Notes under the pieces: model-generated
What the model was told of the DNA's origin: nothing
The model's input: only the letters and a program-made list of their open reading frames with translations
Database searches by the model: none
Source of the DNA: an uncultured Clostridia bacterium
GTDB lineage: Bacteria > Bacillota > Clostridia > Christensenellales > UBA1242
Length of the DNA stretch: 64,000 bases
Assembly: GCA_934757845.1 (NCBI GenBank)
Contig: CAKVLQ010000001.1
Span: forward strand, 62,001-126,000
Reading direction: 5' to 3'
Shown: positions 15,303 through 24,593 of the stretch, one piece after another
How the letters are laid out: each line of letters begins with the position of its first letter
Numbering within the stretch: the stretch's first letter is position 1
Made by a program: the position numbers and the translations under genes

Positions 15303-15431
15303 ATGAGTTATAATCTAGACGATATTAAGCCAATTATTGTAAGCATTGATGAACTTGTTGGAACAGAAGATGAATCTTATGACCCTTGGGACGAAATTAT
15401 TGACAAAATTGATAACGGCGAAGAACTTTAA
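15303..15431 (+). CDS. Small acidic protein (42 aa)
   Basis: An excellent AAAGGAGGAG site stands ten bases before ATG 15303. The 42-residue product is very acidic (Asp/Glu about one third) with a single Trp and no Cys. It lies 33 bases after the AAA+ module and before a strong terminator, so it is probably co-expressed. It might be an adaptor, substrate or inhibitor of the ATPase; this is a guess from context. Confidence 0.72.
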   Translation: MSYNLDDIKPIIVSIDELVGTEDESYDPWDEIIDKIDNGEEL

Positions 15432-15463
15432 TAAAAAACCACCATTTTGGTGGTTTTTTATTG
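15431..15463 (+). terminator. Terminator of the MORN/AAA+ operon
   Basis: A 14-bp stem (15431-15444 with 15448-15461) containing ACCACCA / TGGTGGT, with a T run, overlapping the last stop codon. Confidence 0.93.
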
Positions 15464-15534
15464 CAAAATGACTTAATATTAAATTTAATTTTTGCGAGCA
15501 TAAAACTTTTATATAATTTTTTATGATTTAACAT

Positions 15535-16566
15535 TTAAGCACGCTGTGCATAATCATAAATTTTTGTGGTGTCTATAATTGGCAAAAGTTGCTTTCGATA
15601 TTTAAGCATTGTTCCACCGTCTAAAACATGGCGTTTAAGATAAAGCATATCACCAACAAACCATTCTTGTTTGCTTGTTCCAACACACAAAAAGATAGAA
15701 AATCCAGCAGATTTTAAAATATTTAGTTTTGCTTCATTTGTTGTAAATTTTCCACAAGGATAACTTAAAATGTTGGTTTCGCCAATGATTGGTATTATTT
15801 CGTTTGAATATCTATCAGTATCTTTTTTCAAAGTGTTTATATCAACATTTCCAACTTGAATGTGTCCAAAAGTGTGGCTTGCAAACCTATAACCAAGATT
15901 TTTTAGTTTTTCAACAAGTGGTTTTACTTTTTCAATTTCTGATTTATAGTTTGGATTATCATGATTAATTCTATAACCCAAAATTCCATTATAACCAGTT
16001 GGGCAAATTATTCCTCTTGCTCCATTAAAACTAAATTCTGGGTGAATAGTCAAAAAGTTTTCAAGAATAGGTATTGCTTCTTTGTTATATTCAATTTGAA
16101 TTTCATTGTTTTGGGTAAAAGTTGCTATATTTCCGCTTTTATCCAAAATCAATTTATCACTCATACCTTTGTTTTTGGTGTCGAAACTCATGTCGTCAAA
16201 ACTTAAAATAAATGGCTTTTTGCCTTTTGGAAGATATAAATCTTTTTTATAAACTTTTCCGTCAATAGTTTTGTAACAATCATAAATATCAACCAAAACA
16301 TAATTATTGTTATACATCTCGGTTAAAAATCTTTCAAATTCAGTGTAGGTTACGCAATCTCGATAAAAATTGAAACGATATTTGTTTTGTGCATTAAATG
16401 CTAGGTCTGGGCGGTTGATAATTTGATGCGTAAAAAAATTTTCAATGTTGCCTTCAAACTTATAAAAATTAAAATCGCTTAATGGCAAATCGGTTTTTTT
16501 TGAAAACCCACTCAAAATGCAAAAAAATGTTAAAAAAAATAATAAAATTACTACGTTTTTTTTCAT
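15535..16566 (-). CDS. Secreted polysaccharide deacetylase family protein
   Basis: A 343-residue protein with an N-terminal signal peptide (about residues 1-22), probably exported. It has NodB-homology motifs: FILSFDDMSF (the Asp pair), FASHTFGHI (metal-binding His pair) and SYPCGK. The family removes acetyl groups from peptidoglycan or other N-acetylated glycans. A long segment before the first motif and a 60-residue insertion between the first and second motifs are larger than in minimal enzymes. It is the last of several minus-strand genes but separated by 85 bases from the next one, so it may have its own promoter. Confidence 0.9.
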   Translation of the reverse strand: MKKNVVILLFFLTFFCILSGFSKKTDLPLSDFNFYKFEGNIENFFTHQIINRPDLAFNAQNKYRFNFYRDCVTYTEFERFLTEMYNNNYVLVDIYDCYKTIDGKVYKKDLYLPKGKKPFILSFDDMSFDTKNKGMSDKLILDKSGNIATFTQNNEIQIEYNKEAIPILENFLTIHPEFSFNGARGIICPTGYNGILGYRINHDNPNYKSEIEKVKPLVEKLKNLGYRFASHTFGHIQVGNVDINTLKKDTDRYSNEIIPIIGETNILSYPCGKFTTNEAKLNILKSAGFSIFLCVGTSKQEWFVGDMLYLKRHVLDGGTMLKYRKQLLPIIDTTKIYDYAQRA

Positions 16567-16651
16567 AATTTTATTATTTCTTATTATTAATTATTTATGT
16601 ATTATTTTAGTTTAAAAACTATTTTTACAATTAAAAATTGAAATAGAATTT

Positions 16652-17494
16652 TTATTTTAAATTATCAAAATATTCTTCAATATTAAAATAACTAATTTCA
16701 AATGTTTTTCCATTCAAATATTGAAGACAATTCTCAAAGCCATTCAAACAAAGTTTATAACACATCAAAATTTGATTTTTTAAATTAAACTTTTTGTTTG
16801 TTTTAAAATCACCATATTTTTCATCTCCCAAAACGGGGAGATTGTGAAACGCAAGGTGAGCCCTTATTTGGTGCGTCCTTCCAGTTAGCAAATTAACGGA
16901 TAAAAGACAAAATCCGTTATGTTTTTTTAGGCACTTAATTTGAGTTTTGACAATTTTTGAACCATGCATTTGATTTGGATAGATTTTTACAATATTTTCA
17001 TTTTTTACAAGATAGTCTTCAAAAGTCATTTCGTCTTTTGTTGGATAGTTTTTGCAAATGGTTATATAGGTTTTTTGAATTTTGGAGTTTTTAAAACTAT
17101 TGTCAAGTTCGGTTTTTGCCTGCAAATTTTTTGCCAAAACAACCAAACCTTCGGTGTTAAAATCAATTCGGTGAACAGCAAAATAATTTGGGTTTATTAA
17201 ATTTATTAAACTTATATTTTTTGTTTGGCTTATAACTTCAAGTTTTTTGGGTTTGAAAACAATAATAATATTTTCGTCTTCAAAAATAGTTTTAATATTA
17301 AAAAAATAATCGTTTTTGCAATAAATTTCAATTTTATCGTTAATATCAAGTTCAAAGTTGTTATCAACTCTTTTTCCGTTAACTTTTATATCTTTTTTTC
17401 GAAATAAGGCTTGAATTTTGTTAAATCCAAGCCCTTCAAAGTTAGTTAAATATTTTTCTATATTTTGTTTTTTCTTTGAATAAATTGTTATCAT
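16652..17494 (-). CDS. RluA-family pseudouridine synthase
   Basis: This cytoplasmic enzyme converts uridine to pseudouridine in rRNA or tRNA. The N-terminal S4 RNA-binding domain (about residues 15-60) is followed by the catalytic motif HRIDFNTEGL with the essential Asp, then GRTHQIRAHLAF and LGDEKYGD, all diagnostic of the RluA/RluD branch. At about 280 residues it is near normal length. The ATG at 17492-17494 overlaps the upstream stop by one base (TAATG); a TTG six bases earlier is less likely. Which uridine is modified cannot be told from sequence. Confidence 0.95.
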   Translation of the reverse strand: MITIYSKKKQNIEKYLTNFEGLGFNKIQALFRKKDIKVNGKRVDNNFELDINDKIEIYCKNDYFFNIKTIFEDENIIIVFKPKKLEVISQTKNISLINLINPNYFAVHRIDFNTEGLVVLAKNLQAKTELDNSFKNSKIQKTYITICKNYPTKDEMTFEDYLVKNENIVKIYPNQMHGSKIVKTQIKCLKKHNGFCLLSVNLLTGRTHQIRAHLAFHNLPVLGDEKYGDFKTNKKFNLKNQILMCYKLCLNGFENCLQYLNGKTFEISYFNIEEYFDNLK

Positions 17495-18483
17495 TACCAA
17501 CCTTCTGGTGCAAAAGTAATTTCTTTGTCAATTCCGCTTATTGCATAAGTGAATGAATAGTTTGCTGGGGCAGTTAAAGAAACTGTGCCAGTAACATCAA
17601 TTTCCGCCGTGTCATTGCTTCTTAACCCAAACAAATTGCCTTGGGCATCAATCATTGCAGTTAGTGTGCATTTTGAATATCTTGGAACGCCAAAATTGAA
17701 AGTTGTTATTCTAAATGATGTTGCTTTTGCAAAGTTTATAGGTGCTTTTTGTGGGTCAAGTTCGGCTTGAACATAATAATATTTTGGTTTGCCGTTTTTA
17801 TATTTAATTTCAAAATAAGAAATTTCTTTTATGGTTTCTTCATTAACAATCAAAAGATTGTTTGCAACCAAATTTTTTTCTTCGCCAGGAGTTTCAATGT
17901 TGCCATATTCATAGCCAGTTAGTTTGCCACTTTCGTTCTTAACACGCAAGGTTTCACGATGTTTGATTTCGTTGTTTCTTAAAAAAATTTGTTCGCCATA
18001 TTGAACTTCTTTTTCCATCATGTCTTGCATAGAAGAAGCGTCAAGATATTTCACCAAAAGTTCGTTATAAACTTTTGAAGTGTTTTCATATCTAACGGCG
18101 GTGTCTTGAAAACTTATTTTAATGTTAATTCCCATTGCAACGGTGGTTATTGTGCCACTTGCTGAAATATAAAAACTATTAGCATTATAAAATTTATCAT
18201 AAGCAGTTAAAAGTGCAGTTTTGCCATCACTAAAAATAGGTTCAACTGGGTCGTCTTCTGCAGGAGTGTCATCTTTTCGAAATAAGTTTGAATTTTCAAC
18301 CTGTTTGTTTAGTGCATTAATTCGGTCAAGAGTTTCATTCAAATACCTTTCTTGTTGCCTAGAATCCATTACGCTTGCAGTTGCAAACAAAAGTGCAAAC
18401 AAAAAGTATATTCCACAAAACACATAGCAGAATATGTCAATAAACTTTTTGCTTTTTAAAAATTTCATCAAATTAAATCTCAT
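17494..18483 (-). CDS. Hypothetical membrane-anchored protein
   Basis: A 329-residue protein with one N-terminal membrane helix (about residues 15-38). A short coiled coil (45-68) and an acidic, Pro-containing linker (70-85) lead to an extracytoplasmic beta-rich region (about 90-329). That region resembles outer-surface LolA/lipoprotein-carrier-like folds in pattern only, so I name no family. The promoter's -10 ends eight bases before the ATG and there is no ribosome binding site. The gene is coupled to the pseudouridine synthase by a one-base overlap, with no evident functional link. Confidence 0.75.
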   Translation of the reverse strand: MRFNLMKFLKSKKFIDIFCYVFCGIYFLFALLFATASVMDSRQQERYLNETLDRINALNKQVENSNLFRKDDTPAEDDPVEPIFSDGKTALLTAYDKFYNANSFYISASGTITTVAMGINIKISFQDTAVRYENTSKVYNELLVKYLDASSMQDMMEKEVQYGEQIFLRNNEIKHRETLRVKNESGKLTGYEYGNIETPGEEKNLVANNLLIVNEETIKEISYFEIKYKNGKPKYYYVQAELDPQKAPINFAKATSFRITTFNFGVPRYSKCTLTAMIDAQGNLFGLRSNDTAEIDVTGTVSLTAPANYSFTYAISGIDKEITFAPEGW

Positions 18484-18491
18484 ACTTTAAA

Positions 18492-18520
18492 ATTCTACCA
18501 AATATTATATTTTTTGTCAA
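18492..18520 (-). promoter_or_regulatory. Promoter with -10 eight bases before the ATG at 18483
   Basis: On the minus strand TTGACA (18515-18520) and TAGAAT (18492-18497), 17-bp spacer. A leaderless transcript is expected. The -35 lies inside the end of the upstream methyltransferase gene. Confidence 0.75.
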
Positions 18521-19296
18521 TATACATTTTTTTGCAAAATGTCCAAAATGTGCGAACTTGCACCAATCAAATCTTTTCTTTCACATATTGACGATTGATA
18601 ACTCAAAAAGATTTCAAAAGTTTTTTCGTCCATTTTGTTTAAAGCGGGGCGGATATAATCAGTTGCTCCGTCAACGCCAATAATTTTTTTGCGTTTAAGC
18701 CCGGCTTTTTTGTTTAGTGCATTTATTTGTTTTATATTAGAATATGAATATAAATTTTTTATATTGTCTTTAATCAAAAAGTTTTTTGTAATTTCACCAT
18801 TTTTAATTGCACTGTTAATAAATCCGTCAACAAACCCATGTTTTATTATTGCATAATCGTTCAAAACATAAGCCACAAAAATATAACCACCATTTTTGCA
18901 AACTCGTTTTGCTTCCAAAAGTGCTTGAAGTTTGTCTTGATTGTTAAATAAATGATACATTGGTCCTAAAAGCAAAACAATATCAAAACTTTCATCTTCA
19001 AACTTTTTAAGGTTTAAAGCATTTCCCAAAAAGGCTTTAACATTCTTCCCATTTTGCTCCAAAACACGCAAATTGTGTTTTACAAGTTCAACTGCACTCA
19101 CATCATATCCCATATTTGCAAGTGGAATGCTATAAGCACCAGTGCCAGCACCAATATCCAAAACTTTTGGATTTTCAAAATCTTTCAAATATTTTGTTAT
19201 ATATTTATTAGTTATAAAAAATTCAACTTGACCATGACGGGTTTTTAACCTTTTGTCTTCATTAAATTTGTTATAATATTTTTCTATTTCATTCAT
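18517..19296 (-). CDS. Class I SAM-dependent methyltransferase
   Basis: A 259-residue cytoplasmic protein with the Rossmann-type SAM-binding motif I, VLDIGAGTGAYS (about residues 44-55), the acidic end of strand 2 (AVEL), and a motif IV region SFDIVLLLGPMYHLF. These show that it binds S-adenosylmethionine. The substrate is not evident: the sequence resembles the broad ubiE/small-molecule group. It begins a minus-strand series, with a promoter whose -10 ends six bases before the ATG and no ribosome binding site. Confidence 0.9.
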   Translation of the reverse strand: MNEIEKYYNKFNEDKRLKTRHGQVEFFITNKYITKYLKDFENPKVLDIGAGTGAYSIPLANMGYDVSAVELVKHNLRVLEQNGKNVKAFLGNALNLKKFEDESFDIVLLLGPMYHLFNNQDKLQALLEAKRVCKNGGYIFVAYVLNDYAIIKHGFVDGFINSAIKNGEITKNFLIKDNIKNLYSYSNIKQINALNKKAGLKRKKIIGVDGATDYIRPALNKMDEKTFEIFLSYQSSICERKDLIGASSHILDILQKNVY

Positions 19297-19302
19297 GATT
19301 AT

Positions 19303-19331
19303 ATTATATAAATAAAAAACATATCAAGCAA
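19303..19331 (-). promoter_or_regulatory. Promoter with -10 six bases before the methyltransferase ATG
   Basis: On the minus strand TTGCTT (19326-19331) and TATAAT (19303-19308), 17-bp spacer; leaderless arrangement. Confidence 0.68.
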
Positions 19332-19481
19332 ACAAAATTTGTAAATACAAAAAAATAATACAAAATTACAAATTAAAACCAATTTGATTGCAACCTTTTT
19401 TGGCAAATTTGTTGCGCAAAAATTCCTTGCAAAGGGCAAGGGGAACTTTATTAAATTTAATAATTTTGAAAAACGGAAAGG

Positions 19482-20573
19482 TTATAAAACAATCTTTCCG
19501 TTTTCAATTTTAATAATATTTGCACTTTGTTGTGGCATATCAAACTTTGTGGTTGTGATTATGGTTTGAATGTTTTGAACACGCTCAAAAAGTTTTTGTT
19601 TTCGGCTTTCGTCAAGTTCACTAAAAACATCATCTAAAAGCAAAATTGGATATTCACCAAAAACTTCTTTAAAAATTTCAAGTTCGGCAAGTTTTATTGA
19701 AAGCAAACTTGTTCGTTGTTGACCTTGGCTTCCAAAGGCTTTAACTTCCATATTGTTCAAAAAAATTTTAATGTCATCACGATGCGGACCAACAGTGGTG
19801 TATTTAAGTTTCATATCCTTTTCATGATTTTTTGCAAGTTCTTCAAGCAAAATTTGCTCAATTTGGCTTGCATTTTTGTTTTTAAAGTTAAAGCAAGAAG
19901 AATATTCAAGTTCAAGGTTTTCTTTTCCGCCCGACAAATTAAAATGCTCGGGGCAGGCTTTTTTGCCCAAATTTTCAACAAATTCAAGCCTAAAACAAAT
20001 AATTTGGCTTGCAGTGGTTGCCAGTTGATAGTCCCAAATAGGGAGTGTTTCTTTTATAGTTTCAGGGCTTCCACCTTCTTTCAAAAGTTTATTTCGCTGT
20101 TTCAAAATTTTGTTATATTTGATAAGGTGATTATAATATTCTTTGCTTAATTGTGAAATGTCAATGTCCAAAAATCGCCGTCTGTCTTCGGGGGCTTCTT
20201 TAACAAGTTTAAGTTCGCTTGGGGAAAAAAACACGCACGCCAAATTTCCAAGCATAGAACTTGTTTTTGTTATGTTAATTTCGTTAAGTTTAACAAATTT
20301 TTGATTATCCACAAATTCAATCATAATTGAATTTGTGCCATTATTTTTTTCAAAATCAATCAAAATTTTTGCATTTTTGCTTTCGGTTTTTATCATTTCT
20401 TTTTCGTTTTTGGTTTTAAAACTCTTTCCAATGCACGAAAAATATATGCTCTCAAGTAAATTTGTTTTTCCTTGTGCGTTGTCGCCAAGCAAAATGTTAA
20501 TATTTGGCGACAAAACAAATTTTTCAAAAGCATAATTTCGATAGTTTCTTAATTCCACAAATTTTATTTGCAT
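19482..20573 (-). CDS. recF: DNA replication and repair protein RecF
   Basis: RecF is an SMC-like ATPase that helps load RecA at single-strand gaps. The 363-residue protein has Walker A GDNAQGKT (residues 30-37), the ABC signature region FGSQGQQRTSLLSIKLAELE and Walker B PILLLDDVFSELD, all in order. It is divergent from dnaA with only 148 bases between. In most Bacillota the order is dnaA-dnaN-recF-gyrB in one direction, so this arrangement is unusual. One DnaA-box-like TTATCCACA lies inside it at 20305-20313. The promoter places the -10 nine bases before the ATG. Confidence 0.97.
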   Translation of the reverse strand: MQIKFVELRNYRNYAFEKFVLSPNINILLGDNAQGKTNLLESIYFSCIGKSFKTKNEKEMIKTESKNAKILIDFEKNNGTNSIMIEFVDNQKFVKLNEINITKTSSMLGNLACVFFSPSELKLVKEAPEDRRRFLDIDISQLSKEYYNHLIKYNKILKQRNKLLKEGGSPETIKETLPIWDYQLATTASQIICFRLEFVENLGKKACPEHFNLSGGKENLELEYSSCFNFKNKNASQIEQILLEELAKNHEKDMKLKYTTVGPHRDDIKIFLNNMEVKAFGSQGQQRTSLLSIKLAELEIFKEVFGEYPILLLDDVFSELDESRKQKLFERVQNIQTIITTTKFDMPQQSANIIKIENGKIVL

Positions 20574-20582
20574 ATATATTTT

Positions 20583-20610
20583 ATTATATCAAAATAAAAA
20601 GTTTTTTCAA
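20583..20610 (-). promoter_or_regulatory. Promoter of recF, leaderless type
   Basis: On the minus strand TTGAAA (20605-20610) and TATAAT (20583-20588), 16-bp spacer, nine bases before the ATG, no ribosome binding site. Confidence 0.65.
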
Positions 20611-20669
20611 ATAATATTTAGTTTTAAATTTTGTTGTTTTAAATTGAAAAAAACTAAACTTTAATTTAA

Positions 20670-20698
20670 TTGACAAAAGTTGTTTGTTGCGTTAAAAT
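20670..20698 (+). promoter_or_regulatory. Promoter of dnaA
   Basis: TTGACA (20670-20675) and TAAAAT (20693-20698), exact 17-bp spacer. A short leader contains AAAAGGA before the ATG. No DnaA boxes are visible in this intergenic region. Confidence 0.85.
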
Positions 20699-20721
20699 AA
20701 AACTACTTAAAAGGACAAAAT

Positions 20722-22092
20722 ATGATAAAGTTATGTGAAAATTGGAACAATGTTTTAAGTTTGCTTGAAAAGGAAGTTACAGCAGTAAGTTTCGACCTTT
20801 GGCTTAAACCATTAAAACCTTTAGCAGTTAAAGATGATGAAATTATAATTTATGCTCAAAGCGAAGCGTGCAAAAATCAGTGTGAGCGTAATTTTTTGAG
20901 TTTAATTAGATTTGCATTAGATTCAACCTTTGGAAATGAGTATAAGGGCTTTAAAATAATCACTGGCGAAGAAGAAAAAAATAAATATGCTGAAAATGAA
21001 CTTGTTGGGGAAGTTCCCGAGGTTCAAAAAAAATCTTCAAATAATTTTAGAACAAACCTAAACAGCAAATATACATTTTCAAACTTTGTTGTTGGCAAAA
21101 GCAATCAAATTGTTTATGCCGCCGCAAAAAATGTGGCAGACTATCCAGCAGCAAGGTTCAATCCGCTTTTCATATACGGCGGAGTTGGTCTTGGCAAAAC
21201 GCACTTGCTTCATGCCATTGGAAATCAAATAACTCAAGACAATCCAGACATGAAAGTTTTGTATGTTACTTGTGAACAATTTACAAACGATTATATTGAC
21301 GCAATAAGAAGCAATTTCAAAGACAATGCAATTTCGGTGTTTAGGGATAAATATCGAAATGTTGATGTTTTGCTTATTGATGATATTCAATTTATTTCAA
21401 AAAAGATTGAAACGCAAGAAAATTTCTTTCACACATTTAATGATTTGTATGGACAAAACAAACAAATTGTTATTGCTTCCGACCGCCCACCCAAAGAAAT
21501 TGAAACTTTAAGTGATAGGCTTCGAAGCAGGTTGCTTTCTGGCATGATTCAAGATATTGGTCAACCAGATTTTGAAACAAGAGTTGCTATTTTAATGAAA
21601 AAAGCACAACTTGAAAACCTTAATGTTCAAAGTGAAGTTATTGACTATCTTGCTGAAAAATATGACACAAATGTTAGAGAGTTAGAAGGTTGTTTGAGCA
21701 AGGTTGTGTTTTATGCAAACTTAATTGGTCATCATTTTGCGGGAATTGAAGATGCAAAAGTTGCTTTAAAAAACTTTGAAGAAGACAATTCACCAAAAAT
21801 TACAATCGACCGAATTATTGATGTTTGTTGTGAATATTATGATGTTGACAAAGACGATTTAACGGGCAAAAAGAAAAGCAAAGAAATTGTTGACCCAAGG
21901 CAAATTTGTATGTATTTGATAACTGAAATTTTGAACACGCCACTAAAAACCATTGGCGGAGTGTTTGGGCGAGATCACACAACAGTTATGCACGCAAGGG
22001 ATAAAGTTCAACGAATGATAAAAGATGACGCAAACCTTAAAAGTGAAATTAGTGAACTTAAAGAAATTATAAGGCAAAAAGAAAACAACTAG
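20722..22092 (+). CDS. dnaA: Chromosomal replication initiator DnaA
   Basis: DnaA binds and opens the origin of replication. The 456-residue protein has domain I (residues 1-85), a short linker, the AAA+ domain with Walker A GGVGLGKTH (about 152-160) and Walker B VDVLLIDDIQFI, and the C-terminal DNA-binding domain with the signature GGVFGRDHTTVMHA. All four domains are complete. It is transcribed divergently from recF. No cluster of TTATNCACA boxes was seen within 1 kb on either side, so the origin is probably elsewhere or uses divergent boxes. dnaN does not follow. Confidence 0.99.
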   Translation: MIKLCENWNNVLSLLEKEVTAVSFDLWLKPLKPLAVKDDEIIIYAQSEACKNQCERNFLSLIRFALDSTFGNEYKGFKIITGEEEKNKYAENELVGEVPEVQKKSSNNFRTNLNSKYTFSNFVVGKSNQIVYAAAKNVADYPAARFNPLFIYGGVGLGKTHLLHAIGNQITQDNPDMKVLYVTCEQFTNDYIDAIRSNFKDNAISVFRDKYRNVDVLLIDDIQFISKKIETQENFFHTFNDLYGQNKQIVIASDRPPKEIETLSDRLRSRLLSGMIQDIGQPDFETRVAILMKKAQLENLNVQSEVIDYLAEKYDTNVRELEGCLSKVVFYANLIGHHFAGIEDAKVALKNFEEDNSPKITIDRIIDVCCEYYDVDKDDLTGKKKSKEIVDPRQICMYLITEILNTPLKTIGGVFGRDHTTVMHARDKVQRMIKDDANLKSEISELKEIIRQKENN

Positions 22093-22133
22093 AAAAATTG
22101 CGAAAAATATAATAAAAATGTTTATAAGTTGCT

Positions 22134-22163
22134 TTGACAAAACAAAAATAAATTTGATAAAAT
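22134..22163 (+). promoter_or_regulatory. Promoter of the SPFH/zinc-ribbon operon
   Basis: TTGACA (22134-22139) and TAAAAT (22158-22163), 18-bp spacer, followed by a leader with AAGGAG. Confidence 0.65.
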
Positions 22164-22192
22164 AAAGTATATAATTATTAAGGAGATAAAAT

Positions 22193-23317
22193 ATGGGATT
22201 ATTTAAAAAAATTAAACGACAACTTTTGGAAGTAATTGAATATAAAAATGAAGACCGAAACCAAATGGTTTGGCGTTATCCATTAACTGACAGAGATGAA
22301 ATTATGAATCAATCAACTTTGGTTGTTCGTGAAAGCCAAGTTGCAATTTTTGTTCATAAAGGAATTATTTGTGATGTTTTTGAAGCAGGAACTTACAAAT
22401 TAACAACCGAGAATATTCCATTTTTAACAAAAGCATTAAGTTTGCCAACAGGTTTTAACAGCCCAATTAAGGCAGAAGTTTATTTTGTTAACACAAGACA
22501 ATTCACTGGTTTAAAATGGGGAACTCAAAATCCAGTTATGCTTCGTGATGCCGATTTTGGAAATGTTCGTGTTAGGGGATATGGTATTTATTCAATAAAA
22601 GTTGATGATGCAAAAACATTCTTAAAAGAAATGTTTGGCACTCATTCAAGTTTTTCTGTTGACGATGTTGCTGGGCAAATAAGACCTATGCTTCTTTCAA
22701 GTTTGACTGATGCGATTGGTGAAAGCAAAATTAGTGCCCTAGACCTTGCAAGCAAATATCAAGAACTTGGCGATTTGGTTAAAAACGCATCTACTGATAG
22801 TTTTGCAAAACTAGGTTTAATGCTTTGCTCTTTTGTTATTGAAAACATTTCACTTCCAGAAGAAGTTGAAAAAGCCCTTGATGAACGAACAAAACTTGGC
22901 GTTATGGAAGACAAGATTGGAACATACACAAGATTAAAAGCGGCAGATGCTTTGAAAGACGCAGCAAACAATCCAAGTGGCAACAATTTGGCAGGGCTTG
23001 GCGTTGGTCTTTCTGCTGGGGCTTCTATGGGCAACATTTTTGCTCAAAATTTAAGTGGCGAAAATCCAACAAAAGAAAATGTTACAGTTTGCACAAATTG
23101 TGGTGCTAAAATAAAAAAGGGTGCAAAATTTTGCAGTGAATGTGGTGAAAAACAAGGTTTTAGTTGCCCTAATTGCGGAACAGAAGTAAGAAAAAATGCA
23201 AAATTCTGTCCAGAATGCGGAACAAAACTAACAAAAGATGAAAAAGTTTGCGAATGTGGCGAAAAACTTGGTGCTCAAGAAAAATTTTGTCCAAAATGCG
23301 GAAAAGAAGTTAAATAA
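22193..23317 (+). CDS. SPFH-domain protein with zinc ribbons (YdjI-like)
   Basis: This 374-residue protein begins with a band-7/SPFH-like domain (about residues 1-260), resembling Bacillus YdjI, a membrane-associated scaffold encoded beside pspA. A glycine-rich hinge (263-290) leads to three or four CxxC...CxxC zinc ribbons (about 296-374: CTNCG/CSECG, CPNCG/CPECG, CECG/CPKCG). The unit is coupled by a one-base overlap to a YdjG-like gene, as in the ydjFGHI operon. pspA itself is not adjacent. A membrane-stress or lipid-domain role is inferred from the family. Confidence 0.85.
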   Translation: MGLFKKIKRQLLEVIEYKNEDRNQMVWRYPLTDRDEIMNQSTLVVRESQVAIFVHKGIICDVFEAGTYKLTTENIPFLTKALSLPTGFNSPIKAEVYFVNTRQFTGLKWGTQNPVMLRDADFGNVRVRGYGIYSIKVDDAKTFLKEMFGTHSSFSVDDVAGQIRPMLLSSLTDAIGESKISALDLASKYQELGDLVKNASTDSFAKLGLMLCSFVIENISLPEEVEKALDERTKLGVMEDKIGTYTRLKAADALKDAANNPSGNNLAGLGVGLSAGASMGNIFAQNLSGENPTKENVTVCTNCGAKIKKGAKFCSECGEKQGFSCPNCGTEVRKNAKFCPECGTKLTKDEKVCECGEKLGAQEKFCPKCGKEVK

Positions 23318-24372
23318 TGGGTGTTAAAAAAACAAATATAAAATGTTTAGGCTGTGGCGGAGAACTAAAATTTTCTCCGCAAAACCAGGCACTAATTTGT
23401 GCTAATTGTGGCAGAATTCATAAGTTTGAAACAAAAAACAATGTTTTAAAATTTGATTATAACAATGAAAATTTAAAGCAATCAAATCAATCAAAAGTTG
23501 CCAAAACCACAAATTGTTCAAATTGTGGAGCAAGCCTTAATGTTTTGGAAAAAGAAATAACCAAAACTTGTCCATATTGCAGTAGCAACTTTGTTTTGGA
23601 TAAATCAGAAATTATTGGGCTTAAACCAAATAATATTATTCCATTTACTTTTTCAAAGGAAAAAGCGATTGAATATTACAAAAAAAATGTTAAGCACAAA
23701 TGGTTTTTGCCAAACAAATTCAAAAAAAATCCTAATGTAGATAATGTTACGGGAACATATATTTCGTGTTTTTCGTTTGATAGCAACACATTTTCTAATT
23801 ATAATGGCGCTTTGTCAATCGACCACACGCATTATCGTGATGGAAAATCTTACACAACAACCGAAACAAAATATATTCAAGGAACAAAAAGTCTTAATTT
23901 TGAAGATTTTTTGGTTGAAAGCAGTAGTTTAACAAATCAAGGTTCGTTTGAAGAAATAAAACCGTATGTTGTTAGTCCTGACACTTGCTTTGAATATGAT
24001 GAAAACTTTTTGCGTGGTTATAGCGTTGAAAGTTATGATAATGATATTGAGAATTGCAAAAAAATAAGTGAAGAACTTATGAAAGTGCAAATAAAAAATA
24101 ATATTTTGTCGGGTTATCACTATTCTAGGGTGCAATATTTCAATTTAACAACAACATTTGATAACAACAAATATTCATATATTTTGCTTCCAATTTATTT
24201 TATTAACTTTAATTATAAAAACAAAACTTACCGAACATATCTTAACGGGCAAACAGGAAAGATAGGAAACGACCTTCCAAAAAGCAAAGTTAAAATTGCT
24301 TTTGCTGTTTTGCTTGGAATTTTGTTCGTTATTGGAATGATTTTGCTGTTTATGTTTATGCCAGAAGGCTAA
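23317..24372 (+). CDS. Zinc-ribbon membrane protein (YdjG-like)
   Basis: This 351-residue protein starts with two CxxC zinc ribbons (CLGCG/CANCG at about residues 10-31 and CSNCG/CPYCS at about 68-92). A beta-rich middle and a C-terminal membrane helix (about 325-347) follow. This layout fits Bacillus YdjG, the partner of YdjI. The ATG overlaps the upstream stop (TAATG), so the two products are made together and probably form a membrane complex. It is not a helicase despite older annotations of the family. Confidence 0.8.
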   Translation: MGVKKTNIKCLGCGGELKFSPQNQALICANCGRIHKFETKNNVLKFDYNNENLKQSNQSKVAKTTNCSNCGASLNVLEKEITKTCPYCSSNFVLDKSEIIGLKPNNIIPFTFSKEKAIEYYKKNVKHKWFLPNKFKKNPNVDNVTGTYISCFSFDSNTFSNYNGALSIDHTHYRDGKSYTTTETKYIQGTKSLNFEDFLVESSSLTNQGSFEEIKPYVVSPDTCFEYDENFLRGYSVESYDNDIENCKKISEELMKVQIKNNILSGYHYSRVQYFNLTTTFDNNKYSYILLPIYFINFNYKNKTYRTYLNGQTGKIGNDLPKSKVKIAFAVLLGILFVIGMILLFMFMPEG

Positions 24373-24414
24373 AATTAAATTTATTTTAAAATTGTAGTAT
24401 TAAAAATAAAAAAC

Positions 24415-24444
24415 AAAAAAAACTCTTAAAAAAGAGTTTTTTTT
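24415..24444 (+). terminator. Terminator after the YdjI/YdjG-like pair
   Basis: An A-rich arm ending ACTCT pairs with AGAGT and a T9 run (24433-24444). Confidence 0.78.
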
Positions 24445-24593
24445 ATTCATTATCACCAAAAATTGGCTGAATATAAGCATAAAAATTATATTATGAAACG
24501 GTGAACAAAAATTTTTTGAGTATTTGAACGCCCAGCATAATATTAACTTAAATTCTATTATTGGAAGTTAAGGGTAATGTGAGCATTAATTTT

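Noticed and set aside
20574..20721. Origin of replication between recF and dnaA
   Set aside because: No TTATNCACA boxes were found in the gap; only one box-like site lies inside recF, which is not enough.
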